From assembly GCF_028372415.1 (NCBI RefSeq), contig NC_092873.1, positions 351,271,890 through 351,335,889 of the forward strand: 64,000 nucleotides of DNA. Direction: 5' to 3'. Shown here piece by piece: positions 56,201 through 63,965 of the stretch. The DNA comes from Notamacropus eugenii. Taxonomy: Eukaryota > Chordata > Mammalia > Diprotodontia > Macropodidae. Numbering within the stretch: the first letter of the stretch is position 1; every line of letters starts with the position of its first letter. Both the position numbers and the translations under genes were made by a program. The notes under the pieces are model-generated. The model searched no databases. It saw nothing but the letters and a program-made list of their open reading frames with translations, and had not been told where the DNA came from.

Positions 56201-57926
56201 ATAGTCTTTTCAGGTTTGACATTAGCAGATTTGGTAAGTAAATTTGCCTTCTTCCAGGTCACTGACAAAAATATGATATATCAAAGGGTCAAACCCTGAT
56301 CTCGTAGTACATTCCCACTGAAGTCCTCCTGCCATGTAGACATGGGCACATTAGTCACAGCTCTTTAGATCCAGCCATTCACAGTTTCAAACCCACTTAA
56401 AAGGACTGTCATCTAGACTGTGTCTCTCTATCTTTTCTGCAAGAATAGCAAAAGGGACTTTCTCAAGTGCTTGTATAAAAATCTAGTTTCCTAACCTATC
56501 AGTTTAGCATCCCTCCTTAAAAAAGAATCAGGTTAGAAAAGAAATGACCTATGTTTTGCATGACTGCTCATATATAACCTATATCAAATTGCTTGCAATC
56601 TCAGTGAGGGGGGAGAGAGGGAGAGAATTTGGAACTCAAAATTTTAAAAAATTTTTAAAATGTGTTTCATGTAAATGAACAAAAAATTTGAAAATATTTT
56701 TAAAAGAAGTGGCCTGTTCTTTATGATTACCACTTTTTAAAAATAAATGTTCACTAATTCATGGCTAACTCGTATCTTTAATAATATATATTCTGTAGAA
56801 ATGTAGTGAAATATCACTGCATGGGAAGAAACAATGAACATGAAGAATTCGGAGAAAACTTAGAAAGACTTATATGAACGGATTCAGAATGGAATAAGCA
56901 GGATCAGGAAAACAACAACCCCAACAACTACAACAGCTGAAATGACCATCCATGGCACTAGAAGAGAATAAAAAATGCTCGGAACCCTCACTGTTGAGTA
57001 TGACATCTAGAGGCAGCTAGATGGCGCAGTCTACCACTGCCTGGAATCACAAAGATCCGAGTTCAAGACCCTCCTTAGATGCATACTGGCTGCATAACTC
57101 TGGACGCTGAACCTCTTGGTGCCCAAGGCATCCCTCTAAATCTCTAAATTGCAACGAAGCCTACATTGGTGGAGGGACTTTTCTCACCCAAGTATTTCCT
57201 ATACTATTAAATCACAGGTTGAAGTCCCTATTTCTATACGCCGGGCACTGTTTTGGGAGATGGAAATACAAAGACAAAAAAAAAGTGACTTTAAAACAAA
57301 AGGCATTAACAACAACAAAGAAAACCTAAATATGGTGTAGAATTTTGTGAGAAATTGAAATCAAACTCACTTGTAAATTATTTTCTTTCCTTTTTCAGAA
57401 AACTGGGCCAACATTCACCCTTCCTCAATTCCATCTTATTCCTCCGTTCTCGTCCTTTGTCTATCTCTCTGAGAGGCGCCCTATCTGTGCCCACTTCTTT
57501 GCCTCTATCCACAGGTCTGCCAGGATTGACCCTGGTCTCCATCGTCATGCCCCATTCCCTGCTCACCTTCACACTCCCTGTCTGACCATCGGGTGCATTC
57601 CCGGGTTTCTCGTTCCGTCTCCTCGCAGGCTGTGCAGGGCAGGCAGGGGTCCACGTGGTTGGCCTCATCTGAGTAGGTCCCCTCAGGACACACCTCGCAG
57701 ACAGTGTTTTGCTTATCTAGGCAGGAGAAGACGAGGCCAGAACCTGGCTCGCACACACTGCAAGGTTTGCAGAGCCCTGACTCTTCGTCTTGGTAGTATC
57801 CGTAGGCACAGCGGCACACAGCATCGTCAGCCTCCACGCAAGGTGCCAACATGCTCTGCAGCCCCACGCACTCGGTGCATGGCTTGCAGGCTTCCGTGGC
57901 ACTGATTGTATCTGAGAAAGTCACAC
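46465..57926 (-). CDS. NGFR: NGFR, p75 neurotrophin receptor (TNFRSF16), partial gene: last four coding exons
   Basis: Type I membrane receptor of the TNF-receptor superfamily. It binds neurotrophins and proneurotrophins through cysteine-rich repeats and signals through a cytoplasmic death domain, with TrkA, sortilin or Nogo receptor as known partners. The coding join is 57926-57567, 50161-49909, 48576-48416, 46766-46465. Every junction is GT/AG and keeps frame: split codons give E190 (G|AG), R274 (AG|G) and A328 (G|CT). The four exons supply residues 71-427, exactly the span of the human protein as I recall it, with no insertion or deletion. Identity to human is very high in the ligand-binding repeats, the membrane segment and the death domain. 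Missing here are the start codon, signal peptide, CRD1 and the beginning of CRD2. No matching exon is visible up to base 64000, so exons 1-2 should lie past the right edge. The reading frame is intact, with no sign of pseudogenisation. Confidence 0.98.
46935..47170 (+). repeat. CORE-SINE type A in NGFR intron 5
   Basis: tRNA-like head 'aaggcagccaggtagctcag', then 'agacctgagttcaagcc', 'caagtcacttaactt' and the tail 'ggaaatggcaaaccacta...gccaagaaaacc'. Confidence 0.9.
47330..47510. repeat. Possible DNA-transposon-like remnant in NGFR intron 5
   Basis: 'gggtccatgga' near one end and 'attattctgagatggagttc' near the other recall a dispersed non-autonomous family in mammals. Family not identified. 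Confidence 0.35.
47612..47636 (+). repeat. G-rich tract (GGGGGT)n in NGFR intron 5
   Basis: Four runs of four or five G separated by single T, which is the G-quadruplex pattern on the plus strand. It would be C-rich in the nascent NGFR RNA. Confidence 0.75.
47736..47845. promoter_or_regulatory. Cluster of five TAATT homeodomain cores in NGFR intron 5
   Basis: Within about 105 bp there are TAATTA at 47743 and 47755, TAATTG at 47794, TAATTA at 47817 and CAATTA at 47835. Two sit in near-identical GGCTAATT contexts, and one is in a near-palindrome GGGGTAATTAGCCCC (47814-47828). The block is unique sequence between repeats. An enhancer role is inferred from motif density only. Confidence 0.4.
47970..48215 (+). 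repeat. CORE-SINE type B in NGFR intron 5
   Basis: 'cacctgagttcgaatcctgc', 'cagacacttactaggtgc', 'tcctcatctgcaaaatgggg' and the 3' end 'acataaatgctagctatgat'. It lies about 200 bp from exon 5. Confidence 0.9.
48416..48576 (-). CDS. NGFR: NGFR exon 5: juxtamembrane 'Chopper' region
   Basis: 161 bp: one base completing Arg274, 53 codons (275-327) and one base of Ala328. The acceptor is CCCACAG before 48576. The donor is GTACCT from 48415, a weaker donor than the others in this gene. The exon encodes WNSCKQNKQGANNRPVNQTP and the remaining cytoplasmic linker up to the death domain. Cys278 is the conserved juxtamembrane cysteine known to be palmitoylated. The linker LHSDSGISVDSQSLHDQQP is the same as in human as recalled. 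The last residues before the junction (QVQ) differ from human (SGQ). Intron 5 separates this exon from the death-domain exon. Confidence 0.97.
48957..49178 (+). repeat. Purine tract (GGAA/GGGA)n in NGFR intron 4
   Basis: About 220 bp of almost pure purine on the plus strand, pyrimidine in the NGFR transcript. Confidence 0.95.
49340..49510 (+). repeat. CR1/L3 LINE 3'-end fragment in NGFR intron 4
   Basis: Matches the family 3' end by recognition: 'ctatccaaaaatgaagtagg' followed by 'ctgccccaggagg', and later 'ttccaactcagagattt'. Confidence 0.65.
49555..49700 (+). repeat. MIR-like SINE remnant in NGFR intron 4
   Basis: 'ctgtgtgactttgggcaagt' and 'ttttctcctctgtaaaatgg' are the conserved CORE-SINE blocks. 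Confidence 0.75.
49909..50161 (-). CDS. NGFR: NGFR exon 4: Ser/Thr/Pro stalk and transmembrane segment
   Basis: 253 bp: two bases completing Glu190, 83 codons (191-273) and two bases of Arg274. The acceptor ends TTGGACAG and the donor is GTAAGT from 49908. Residues 191-250 form a Pro/Ser/Thr-rich extracellular stalk, which is O-glycosylated in the known receptor. Residues 251-272 are the membrane helix (LIPVYCSILAAVVVGLLAYI followed by VF and the basic stop-transfer KR). Cys256 inside the helix is present; its rat counterpart makes the activating disulfide-linked dimer. The AxxxG dimer motif (A261/G265) is kept. The most divergent stretch versus human is residues 201-230, as expected for a stalk. 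The segment ASTVAxVVTTVMGSSQPVV before the membrane is almost identical to human; this region is the target of regulated proteolysis in the family. Confidence 0.97.
50384..50685 (+). mobile_element. LTR-like element with internal hairpin in NGFR intron 3
   Basis: Two similar direct repeats of about 45 bp (50411-50455 and 50623-50666; both contain 'tcctgtactc', 'gtctttggggggg', 'cctgaac' and 'cttaaac') flank a 79-nt hairpin and a segment with AATAAA (50557-50562). A poly(A) hexamer followed by a C/T-rich stretch suggests the R-U5 part of a retroviral LTR. A non-autonomous hairpin element is the alternative. No internal retroviral genes are present. Confidence 0.45.
50479..50557. repeat. 79-nt inverted repeat (hairpin)
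   Basis: Left arm 50479-50514 and right arm 50521-50557 pair over about 36 bp around a 6-nt loop (tgcaag). The outer 20 bp (tgtaatgccaatatggtggg) are perfectly complementary, and there are a few mismatches in the middle. Confidence 0.9.
50693..50928 (+). repeat. CORE-SINE type B in NGFR intron 3
   Basis: 'tttactagctgtgtgatctt', 'ttcctcatctgtaaaatgag' and a 3' end in 'attattatttt'. Confidence 0.85.
50929..53173. other. NGFR intron 3, unique sequence
   Basis: No repeat family, exon or long ORF is recognised. ORFs here are short and lack splice logic. Confidence 0.6.
53174..53219. repeat. (CA)n microsatellite in NGFR intron 3
   Basis: About 22 CA units with one CG near the start. Confidence 0.97.
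53220..54050. other. NGFR intron 3, unique sequence
   Basis: C/T-rich in places. No recognised repeat or coding signal. Confidence 0.5.
54051..54150 (+). repeat. MIR-like SINE remnant
   Basis: 'ctgccaccgagtaagtgtga' and 'ctctctggatctcaattgtc' match the MIR core and second block. Confidence 0.6.
54228..54432 (+). repeat. CORE-SINE type B in NGFR intron 3
   Basis: 'ggagacctgagttcaaatcc', 'gagcaagtcacttaacctct', 'aactttaaagtgctatgag'. It abuts the next SINE. Confidence 0.9.
54433..54648 (+). repeat. CORE-SINE, head-to-tail after the previous copy
   Basis: 'gaggcaactaggagtcgcag' head, 'gaagacctgagttcaaattt', 'cctgggcaagacatttagcc', then a shortened type B tail. Confidence 0.9.
55693..55940 (+). 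repeat. CORE-SINE type B inside the CR1/L3 fragment
   Basis: 'gaagtagctagatagtacca', 'ctgggcctggaatcagaaag', then 'gtttagcacagttcctgg'. Confidence 0.9.
55941..56190 (+). repeat. CORE-SINE type A directly after the type B copy
   Basis: 'agttggtgcagtggatagaa', 'caagtcacttaaccttgttt', 'ggaaatgacaaaccactcca', 'tccaaatggagtcacaaaga', 'ctgaataacaataacc'. Confidence 0.95.
56545..56705 (+). mobile_element. L1 3' end, 5'-truncated, inside the CR1/L3 fragment
   Basis: Marsupial-type L1 tail: 'cctatatcaaattgcttgca', then 'gggggagagagggagagaat' and 'ttggaactcaaaatttt'. Flanks 'aaaagaaatgacct' and 'aaaagaagtggcct' look like a 14-bp target-site duplication with two changes. CR1 sequence resumes on the far side. 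Confidence 0.8.
56800..57000 (+). mobile_element. L1 3' region fragment
   Basis: 'gaaatatcactgcatgggaa', 'aacttagaaagacttatatg', 'caggatcaggaaaacaacaa' match the L1 segment also seen at 10013-10140 and 32050-32170. Confidence 0.75.
57005..57240 (+). repeat. CORE-SINE type C in NGFR intron 3
   Basis: Head 'gaggcagctagatggcgcag'. The tail 'gcctacattggtggagggac' and 'atcacaggttgaagtccc' define type C, also seen at 37208. Confidence 0.85.
57567..57926 (-). CDS. NGFR: NGFR exon 3: cysteine-rich domains 2 (end), 3 and 4
   Basis: 360 bp: the last two bases of a Ser codon, 119 full codons (residues 71-189) and the first base of Glu190. The acceptor is a pyrimidine tract ending in CAG at 57929-57927, and the donor is GTGAGC from 57566. 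The exon carries 17 cysteines in the TNFR spacing, for example CKPCTEC at residues 83-89, CRC at 107-109, CEVC at 146-149 and CLPCTAC at 164-170. These cover the end of CRD2 (to about 108), CRD3 (109-147) and CRD4 (149-189), which in the family make the neurotrophin contact surface. The acidic stretch VEADDAVC (100-107) and the DEANHVDPC stretch of CRD4 (156-164) are unchanged from human as recalled. Differences from human are conservative and fall mainly between cysteines. The reading frame runs 22 codons past the donor before a stop, so exon length is set by the splice site. Confidence 0.98.
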
Positions 57927-59215
57927 CTGCGGGTTAGAAAGAGAGCAGCATCAGATCAACACCTAGGCTTCTCATAATCCTGGGATTATGGAATAGCTTC
58001 TTCCACCCGCAGCCCACCTCCATCCCATGCAGGTACTGCCCCCTCATCCAAGGTCAGGCCAGAGTTTAAGGATTGTAAAAGTCCTCAACTCAGAGTCCTC
58101 TACTATTAACATTTCACTCCCTTTCCACACTGATCCCCCCCTCCACACGCACACAGCCATTGCCAGTCATTAACCTCTTCCTCCCAGACCCCAGACACTG
58201 CCCTCTCCCCTCCCCAATTCCCAGACACCAACTGGCCCTCCCAATCAATCCCTAGACACTGGGATCTTCCCTGCAACCACTAAACACTGAGCTATCTATC
58301 TCCCCCTTCCCCAAATTGACCCTCCACAAGCCCCAGAATCTTCCTACCTCATAATCCCCAAACATTGAGCCCCCACAATTCTAAGACACTGAGTCCTCCC
58401 CCAGGCCCAAAGAGTGATATCTTCCTCTCACTCTTAGATGTTGAACTTTCCATTTCCCACTCCCTCTCACCTTCTTCCATCTCCAGCCACTGAGCTGTTC
58501 CCACAGCAGAGCAGGACTTATGAATTTACTTCCCTTGGATCCAAAAGGGCTGAAATTCTCACTCTCAGGTGAACACCCCCAGCCACAAGGATGCAGGGGC
58601 AAAGTGCCTAGCTAGGGCACAGAAATGATTGTTGCACCTCAGGCCCTGGAATCCCCTTGCCTGGACTGGTGCTTCTGCTTTAGGTAAGATTATAAATTAA
58701 TCTCTTTGGGGTTCCCACCCTGCTTTCTCCAAGGCCTGGTTCAGATGCCATGGTAACCACCTAGGCTACAGATCCTTCAGTTTATTGATTCTTCTCTCTG
58801 TCTTCACTCCCTTTTCTTCCCTTCTTCAGGAGCTTGGGAAAGCAGGAGGTAAGGTATGGGGAGGAGCAGAAAGTTTAAAGGGCAAAAACATTTGGTTTAG
58901 CACTGAAAAATGTCCTAAGAAACAAAGAGGGTGCCTGGTCTATAGAAGGCCAGATCACAAGTAGGACGTCCCAATCATGCCCCTAACCCAAACTTCTGAT
59001 GCTCTCAACTCTGAAAGTTATTCTAGTCATCACCATCTAAATCTACCCAGCCCTGTAGGTTTATAATGGGAAGGGGGATGTTGGGTCAGGAAGCGGAACG
59101 ATTATGAAGTGAAGAAACTGGGCACAGAGAAAAAGGATTCATATAGGATAGAATCAAATTATTTAAAGCTGAGTCTTAGGTTCCAATCTTTTGGTTCTCC
59201 TTGAATATGGACTTC
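57927..59215. other. NGFR intron 2 (partial), unique sequence
   Basis: C-rich, with many 'ccagacactg'-like phrases at 58130-58400. No exon 2 (CRD1) coding match and no recognised repeat. Confidence 0.55.
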
Positions 59216-59219
59216 AAAA

Positions 59220-59375
59220 AATGAGGGATAGCTATGTGGTGCAATGGATACAACATGTGCCCTGAAGTCAGGAGGACCTAAATTCAAATCTGGCCTCAGA
59301 CACTTACTAGGTGTATTACTCTGGGGAAATTTCTTAACTGTTTGCCTCAAAAAAACAAAATTAAATAAAATTGGA
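59220..59375 (+). repeat. CORE-SINE type P in NGFR intron 2
   Basis: 'atagctatgtggtgcaatgg', 'gtcaggaggacctaaattca', then 'actgtttgcctcaaaaaaac' and an A-rich end. Confidence 0.85.
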
Positions 59376-59484
59376 CAGAACACCTTCATCATGTTCTTAC
59401 CCTGTATGTTTTGGTGGGACCATGTTGCTTCATGTACATAATGAGCATGTAGATGAAGACAGGGTAAAAGAAAGGCCAAGGTTA

Positions 59485-59605
59485 CACAACAAAATAATAA
59501 CAATAATCTAACATTTCTAAGGAATCCTGTGATATGAGCCTTTTTTTCCATTTAGCAGATAAGAAACTGAGATCAAAGGAAAGAAGTGATCTGTCCAAAG
59601 TAACA
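59485..59605 (-). repeat. MIR-like SINE remnant
   Basis: Antisense 3' half: 'ataataacaataatctaaca' through 'gataagaaactgagatcaaa'. Confidence 0.65.
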
Positions 59606-59839
59606 GCCAATATCAGTACCACACCATCCTCCATCATTTGAGAAGTCATAACTCTGCAGGGGTAAGAACTCTAAATGAGGGATAATCAATGTCTAAGTGA
59701 ATGGGAGAGAATTCTGAGATGAAAAAGCTGAAACTCCTCTCCCAATGGAGAAGAGTAGAAGCTAAGCTTGGATTTGGAATTCAGGGCTATGCAAAGATAT
59801 GAAGAGATGAAAAATAATCTAAAGGTCATAAGATAGAAG

Positions 59840-59945
59840 ATGAGGGGTGGGGAAGGGCAGAGACAGAGGAAAAGGGAAGAATATCATGGAAAGGCAGGAG
59901 GAGAAGGAGAGGAAGGAGGGAAAGAAAGTAGGAAAGATGAAAAGA
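59840..59945 (+). repeat. Purine-rich stretch in NGFR intron 2
   Basis: G/A-rich interrupted tract of about 100 bp. Confidence 0.7.
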
Positions 59946-60011
59946 CCTTCAAGTCCCTCAAGAAAGAGGTTTTACAAAATGCAGCCCAGTGGTGTCTTTT
60001 TAGAGAGAAAG

Positions 60012-60205
60012 GCGGTACATATGGTGAAATGGTCACTAGTCTTGTTTTAGAATTAGAGCGGATTAAAATCCTGTCTCTCTACTTACTACCTATATGATGT
60101 TGGATTAATCACTTCCTCTCTCTGGGTCTGCAAAATCAGCTGCAAAATCAAGGGGATAGATTAGATGATCTCTGACATTCCTTGTAGGTCTGAATTTATG
60201 ATCCT
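60012..60205 (+). repeat. MIR-like SINE in NGFR intron 2
   Basis: 'ctctctacttactacctata', 'taatcacttcctctctctgg', 'gattagatgatctctgacat'. Confidence 0.8.
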
Positions 60206-60965
60206 TGAAGAGTCAAACAAAAAGAATTGAGATTAACTTCCAAGGGGGACCAAAATTTGTTAGGCAGCAGAAAGTCCATTTAAGTCATAGATAAAGCAGG
60301 CCATGAGGTTTTTAAGAAGGGGATAGCAAAGACTGAGAGACAGAGGGATGGCCGGCTGTTGTAAATATTTTGGTTCAGAGGGGAGGGTGCTCTCTTCGGC
60401 CTCAGGGGGTGAAAATTGGCAGGCAATCTCCTGGGAATATGTTTTAGGGGGTGTAAAATATGTAGTGTTTTTGTTTTGTTTTAGCTACTGAGAAAGGTGA
60501 AAATAAAACTGATTGCTGGGTGGGAAATGTTTTAAGAACAAGGGGAAAATCTGCTGGGGTCTCTTCTTCTGAATAAAGTAACTCATTAAGCCAGGTCAGT
60601 GATGTGCTCAGGGCCTGAGGTGAATTCTTGGCATGGATGGATTCTAGCTCCAAGTGAGTGGCAGCCAGATGCCCACTCCAGTTCTTTCCCTAAGTGTCTT
60701 CTCTTCCTAATTTCCTCTGGACTGAGTGGCAGAAGGCAGAAAGGCTGCTGAAGGAATAAGTAAGTAGTAAACAAGGGAAGTATTGGTGTCCAGGACTTTT
60801 AGGTGAACCTGATCTATGAAAGGCAGGTTCAAATAGGCCCAGTGATGGGGATGTGAATTTTTGGCATGGAGACTTCAGATACTGCTCCCTGCTCCAGGCT
60901 TAGGAATTCCTATGGAGAATGGTAACTAACTTGTTATGTTACCAAGCTTTCCTTTGCTCCCAAGA
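60206..60965. other. NGFR intron 2, unique sequence
   Basis: No repeat or coding signal recognised. Confidence 0.5.
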
Positions 60966-60969
60966 TCCA

Positions 60970-61165
60970 AGATCGGATATTTAGAGCCAAAAGGGACCTT
61001 AGAGGTCCTTAGGGCCAGTAGATGAAGAAACTACAGCTATGAAAGGTTGACTTGACTGAGTCACTTAACTAGGGTCACACAGCTAGTAAATGACTGAAAC
61101 AGAATTTGAATTCAGGTCTCCCTAACCCCAAGCCCAGTACTCTGTCCACTCTGTTGTTTCTAAGA
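60970..61165 (-). repeat. MIR-like SINE in NGFR intron 2
   Basis: Antisense: 'gccaaaagggaccttagagg', 'cttaactagggtcacacagc', 'agaatttgaattcaggtctc'. Confidence 0.85.
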
Positions 61166-61551
61166 TCCTTCACAGATGCTTCCCCCTTCCTCCTAGGATC
61201 TCTTGCCTTCTCCAACCAGCTTAAAGAATATCTTTCCCACCTACCCCGCACCCCACAAGCCCCATGAGATGCCTCATGAATAAATAACAGGCCCCCATTA
61301 GTTCTGGTCTGGAAGAAGAGCCTGAGTGAGCATATTTCAAAGGTGGAGGGAGAGGGAAAAGTTGAACTAGGAGACTGACTTGCTCTCTAAGGGTACATCT
61401 GAACTCCCACCTTCCCCCAGACTTTCAAGATGATTAGGTCTCTCAGAGGATAGAGAACACATTGCTGAAGCAAGGGGGATTATGGAGGAGGGAAGTGACT
61501 GAAGATGTGTTCTTAGAGTTCCCTAAGATGTGTGAGCTGGGGGAGGGGCAA

Positions 61552-61603
61552 AGGGAGGGAAAGACAAGACACAGAGAAAGGGAGAGAGGGAGAGAGGAAA
61601 AGG

Positions 61604-61639
<36 letters not shown>

Positions 61640-61731
61640 ATGAGGGGGAGGGAGAGACAAAGAGAGACAGAGAGAGGAGAGAGAGAGAAGGGGAGGGAGA
61701 GAGAATGAGAGGAATGAGGGAGAGACAGAGA

Positions 61732-61787
<56 letters not shown>

Positions 61788-61872
61788 CAGAGAGAGAGAG
61801 ACAGAGAGAGAGAGACAGAGAGAGAGAGGGAGAATGAGGGAGAGAGAATGAGGGAGAGAGAGGAGGAGGAAG
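61552..61872 (+). repeat. (GA)n purine tract in NGFR intron 2
   Basis: About 320 bp dominated by GA and GAGAGACA units. The apparent ORFs on both strands are low-complexity shadows. Confidence 0.97.
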
Positions 61873-62375
61873 AAAGTTCTAATACCAAGTGATTCCTGAG
61901 CCAACTGTATCTCTAACATTGTGACTCCTCCGGCCCCGTCCTTGACACTGAACTCCACCCCACCCCCAAAGCTGACATTTCTGGGCCCACACCCACAAGG
62001 CCTCCACCCCTTCTCCTTGAGGAAGACTAGTCCTTTGGGTGGAGGAGGGAAAGGGGGATAGATGTATTTCCTTTCCCTTTAGAATTCTGACAAGATTGGG
62101 GCCAAGTGGAAGGCTGCTTTAAAAAAAGGGTCCCGGGGTGCCAAGAGCATCCACCTTCTCCAAGGGCAGATTAAGGTCTACCCACCTCCCTGGGACAAAC
62201 TGGAAAGGAAGGTCTGTGCTCTGGGAAGGTAAGGTGGGGGAGGGGAGGAACACTATTCGAGAGTCATATGGAAAGGAAATGACTTCCAGTGGACCAGGAG
62301 AGGTGCTCGGTTGTTGGTTTGAGCAGACTTTTTGAATTGGGAGTCACAGGCATGAGCTAAAGCCCCAGTCTCTGT
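61873..62375. other. NGFR intron 2, unique sequence
   Basis: No recognised feature. Confidence 0.5.
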
Positions 62376-62530
62376 TAGAAAGCAAAAAGGAGTGAAACTG
62401 AGCCTGAGAACCTGCCCTTCTGTGACTTGGAGGAAATCACCTTCCCTCACTGGACTTCAGTTTCTTCATCTGTAAAATAAAACAGTCGGACAAGATGATC
62501 TCTAAGGTCTTTTCCAGCTCTAAACCCAAA
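62376..62530 (+). repeat. MIR-like SINE remnant
   Basis: 'cttctgtgacttggaggaaa', 'tcagtttcttcatctgtaaa', 'caagatgatctctaaggtct'. Confidence 0.8.
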
Positions 62531-62549
62531 AATAGAGACCTTGCCATTT

Positions 62550-62800
62550 ATTGCAACTAGGTGGCACAGTGGATAGAGTTTTCTGGAGTCGGAGATCTAA
62601 GTTCAAATCCAACCTCAGACACTTACTAGTTGTGTGACCTTGGGCAAGTCACTTAACTTCAATTTGTGTTTCCTCGACTGTAAAATGGGGATCCTAAATA
62701 GCATCTACCTCTCAGGGTTGTTGTGAGGATCAAATGAGATGTTTGCAAAGTGCCTGGCACATAGTAAGTACTATCCTCATTATTATTATTTCTATTACTG
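62550..62800 (+). repeat. CORE-SINE type B in NGFR intron 2
   Basis: Well-preserved copy: 'gcaactaggtggcacagtgg', 'cagacacttactagttgtgt', 'gggcaagtcacttaacttca', 'gggttgttgtgaggatcaaa', then 'attattattatt'. Confidence 0.95.
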
Positions 62801-62935
62801 CCACAAGTCACAATTTCTCTAAGCCTGTTTCCTAGTATCCAAAATGGGCATCATGATACTGGCTTTCTGCATTCCCCAGGGTTTATGAATTTTAAAGTGC
62901 TACAGGAATATAATTATCATTATCATGCTAACAGA
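62801..62935 (+). repeat. MIR-like SINE 3' half
   Basis: 'tttctctaagcctgtttcct' through 'gaattttaaagtgctacagg'. Confidence 0.7.
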
Positions 62936-63119
62936 ACACTGGAACCCAAGGATGCAGATCCAGCATAGGATCTGTGCCCACTAGCCAGGTGTGCTGGGAT
63001 CATACTTCACAGTAAGAGAGGCAAAGGTCCTGCCATGCTCGACTTTTTCCCACAAAGCATCTCTCTCTTTCAGGACACAGCGGCTTCCTTCCCTCCTCTT
63101 CCCCCTCCTCCACCTCCTG

Positions 63120-63133
63120 CCCCCCCCCCCCCC
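63120..63133. repeat. poly(C) run
   Basis: Run of about 14 C in a CT-rich stretch. Confidence 0.9.
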
Positions 63134-63484
63134 TCCTCTGCACCTTCCTATATCTGTACTGGGAAGAACACTGACTGACAAGAGTAGATGGCCATGTCCT
63201 CAATGGGATCCCCCAAGGTTAGACTCCCCAGCTTGTCAGGGATTCGATCTCTCATCCCCCAGCCCCACTCACCAAAGTGAAAGAACAGCCATTGATTTTG
63301 ATGCTTAGATGATATTTTTAGCCTAGATCTTCATCAGCCCCTCCTCCCCACTGCCTGACCCAGACACAACAAGGGGCATTTCTCTCAGGAGATTCCTTTG
63401 CTTACCTCCAAGACAGGTTGGTTTTTTTTAGAGGGGGAAGGTTGTTCTTTTAACTATACTACAGTCCCTTTCAAGATCCAAATT

Positions 63485-63620
63485 AATTCAGTTCAACTAG
63501 GATTTATTAAGTATTTGCTACGTGCCAGGTCCTGGACTAAGTACAAGGGATTCAGAGATAAGAATGAAACAACAGACTTCAAGGAAATTTTATTCTATTG
63601 GATGGTCCTCCATTTTCACC
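63485..63620 (+). repeat. Ancient dispersed repeat, 'ctatgtgccaggc' family
   Basis: 'gctacgtgccaggtcctgga' and a following 'gataagaatgaaac' match other copies at 21395, 25250 and 34850. Family not named. Confidence 0.6.
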
Positions 63621-63637
63621 AAGACAGGAGGTATCTC

Positions 63638-63965
63638 ATAAGTAAGCATAGTGGAAGGAGTGCTGGACTTGGAGTCAGGAAGACCCAAGTTCATATCTCC
63701 CCTCTGCTACATAATAGCCATGAGATCCCAGACAAGTCATTTAACCTTTCTCAACCTTAATTCCTTCTTCTCTATAAAATGAGGATGTTACTCATAGCAC
63801 TAACTTCCCAGGGTTGTTGTGAGGTGCAACTGAGTCAATTTAGGGGGTCTGGAAAATCCATTAAGCGATTAGAACTGCACTAAGACTTTTGGGACACCCT
63901 GGATATGTAAAACATTTTGTAAACATTGAAGCCCTATGTAAATTTCAGGTATCTATTCATTATTA
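63638..63965 (+). repeat. CORE-SINE type B interrupted by a short MITE
   Basis: 'gaaggagtgctggacttgga', 'acaagtcatttaacctttct', 'gggttgttgtgagg', then an insertion of about 60 bp, then the tail 'gtaaaacattttgtaaacat' and 'tattatg'. Confidence 0.85.
63842..63900 (+). mobile_element. Short mariner-like MITE inside a SINE
   Basis: Right arm 'gcactaagacttttgggaca' is the complement of a mariner-type terminal repeat, and the left arm is a diverged inverse of it. Almost no spacer remains between the arms. Confidence 0.55.

Larger units (their letters stand above)
55095..56800 (-). mobile_element. CR1/L3 LINE fragment, antisense, broken by two SINEs and L1
   Basis: Segments 55095-55690, 56195-56545 and 56705-56800 read in order as the complement of a CR1/L3 reverse-transcriptase region. 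Family landmarks on the plus strand include 'tctcttctccaggctaagta', 'gtctgaccagagcagaatct', 'agatctttttcagacaaatt' and 'ttgtacttgtgaagttgatt'. The RT motif complement is near 56455-56490. SINEs at 55693-56190 and an L1 3' end at 56545-56705 interrupt it. Many stops; not functional. Confidence 0.8.

Noticed and set aside
57505..57566. Extension of the exon 3 reading frame to a stop at 57505
   Set aside because: The frame past GTGAGC at 57566 is intronic. Splicing to exon 4 restores the known EEIP junction.
61443..61958. 171-codon minus-strand frame and 129-codon plus-strand frame
   Set aside because: Both are translations of a (GA)n tract (Leu/Ser or Arg/Glu only).
1033..63965. tRNA genes suggested by tRNA-like A/B-box motifs
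   Set aside because: The motifs are the tRNA-derived heads of SINEs. No intact cloverleaf was recognised.
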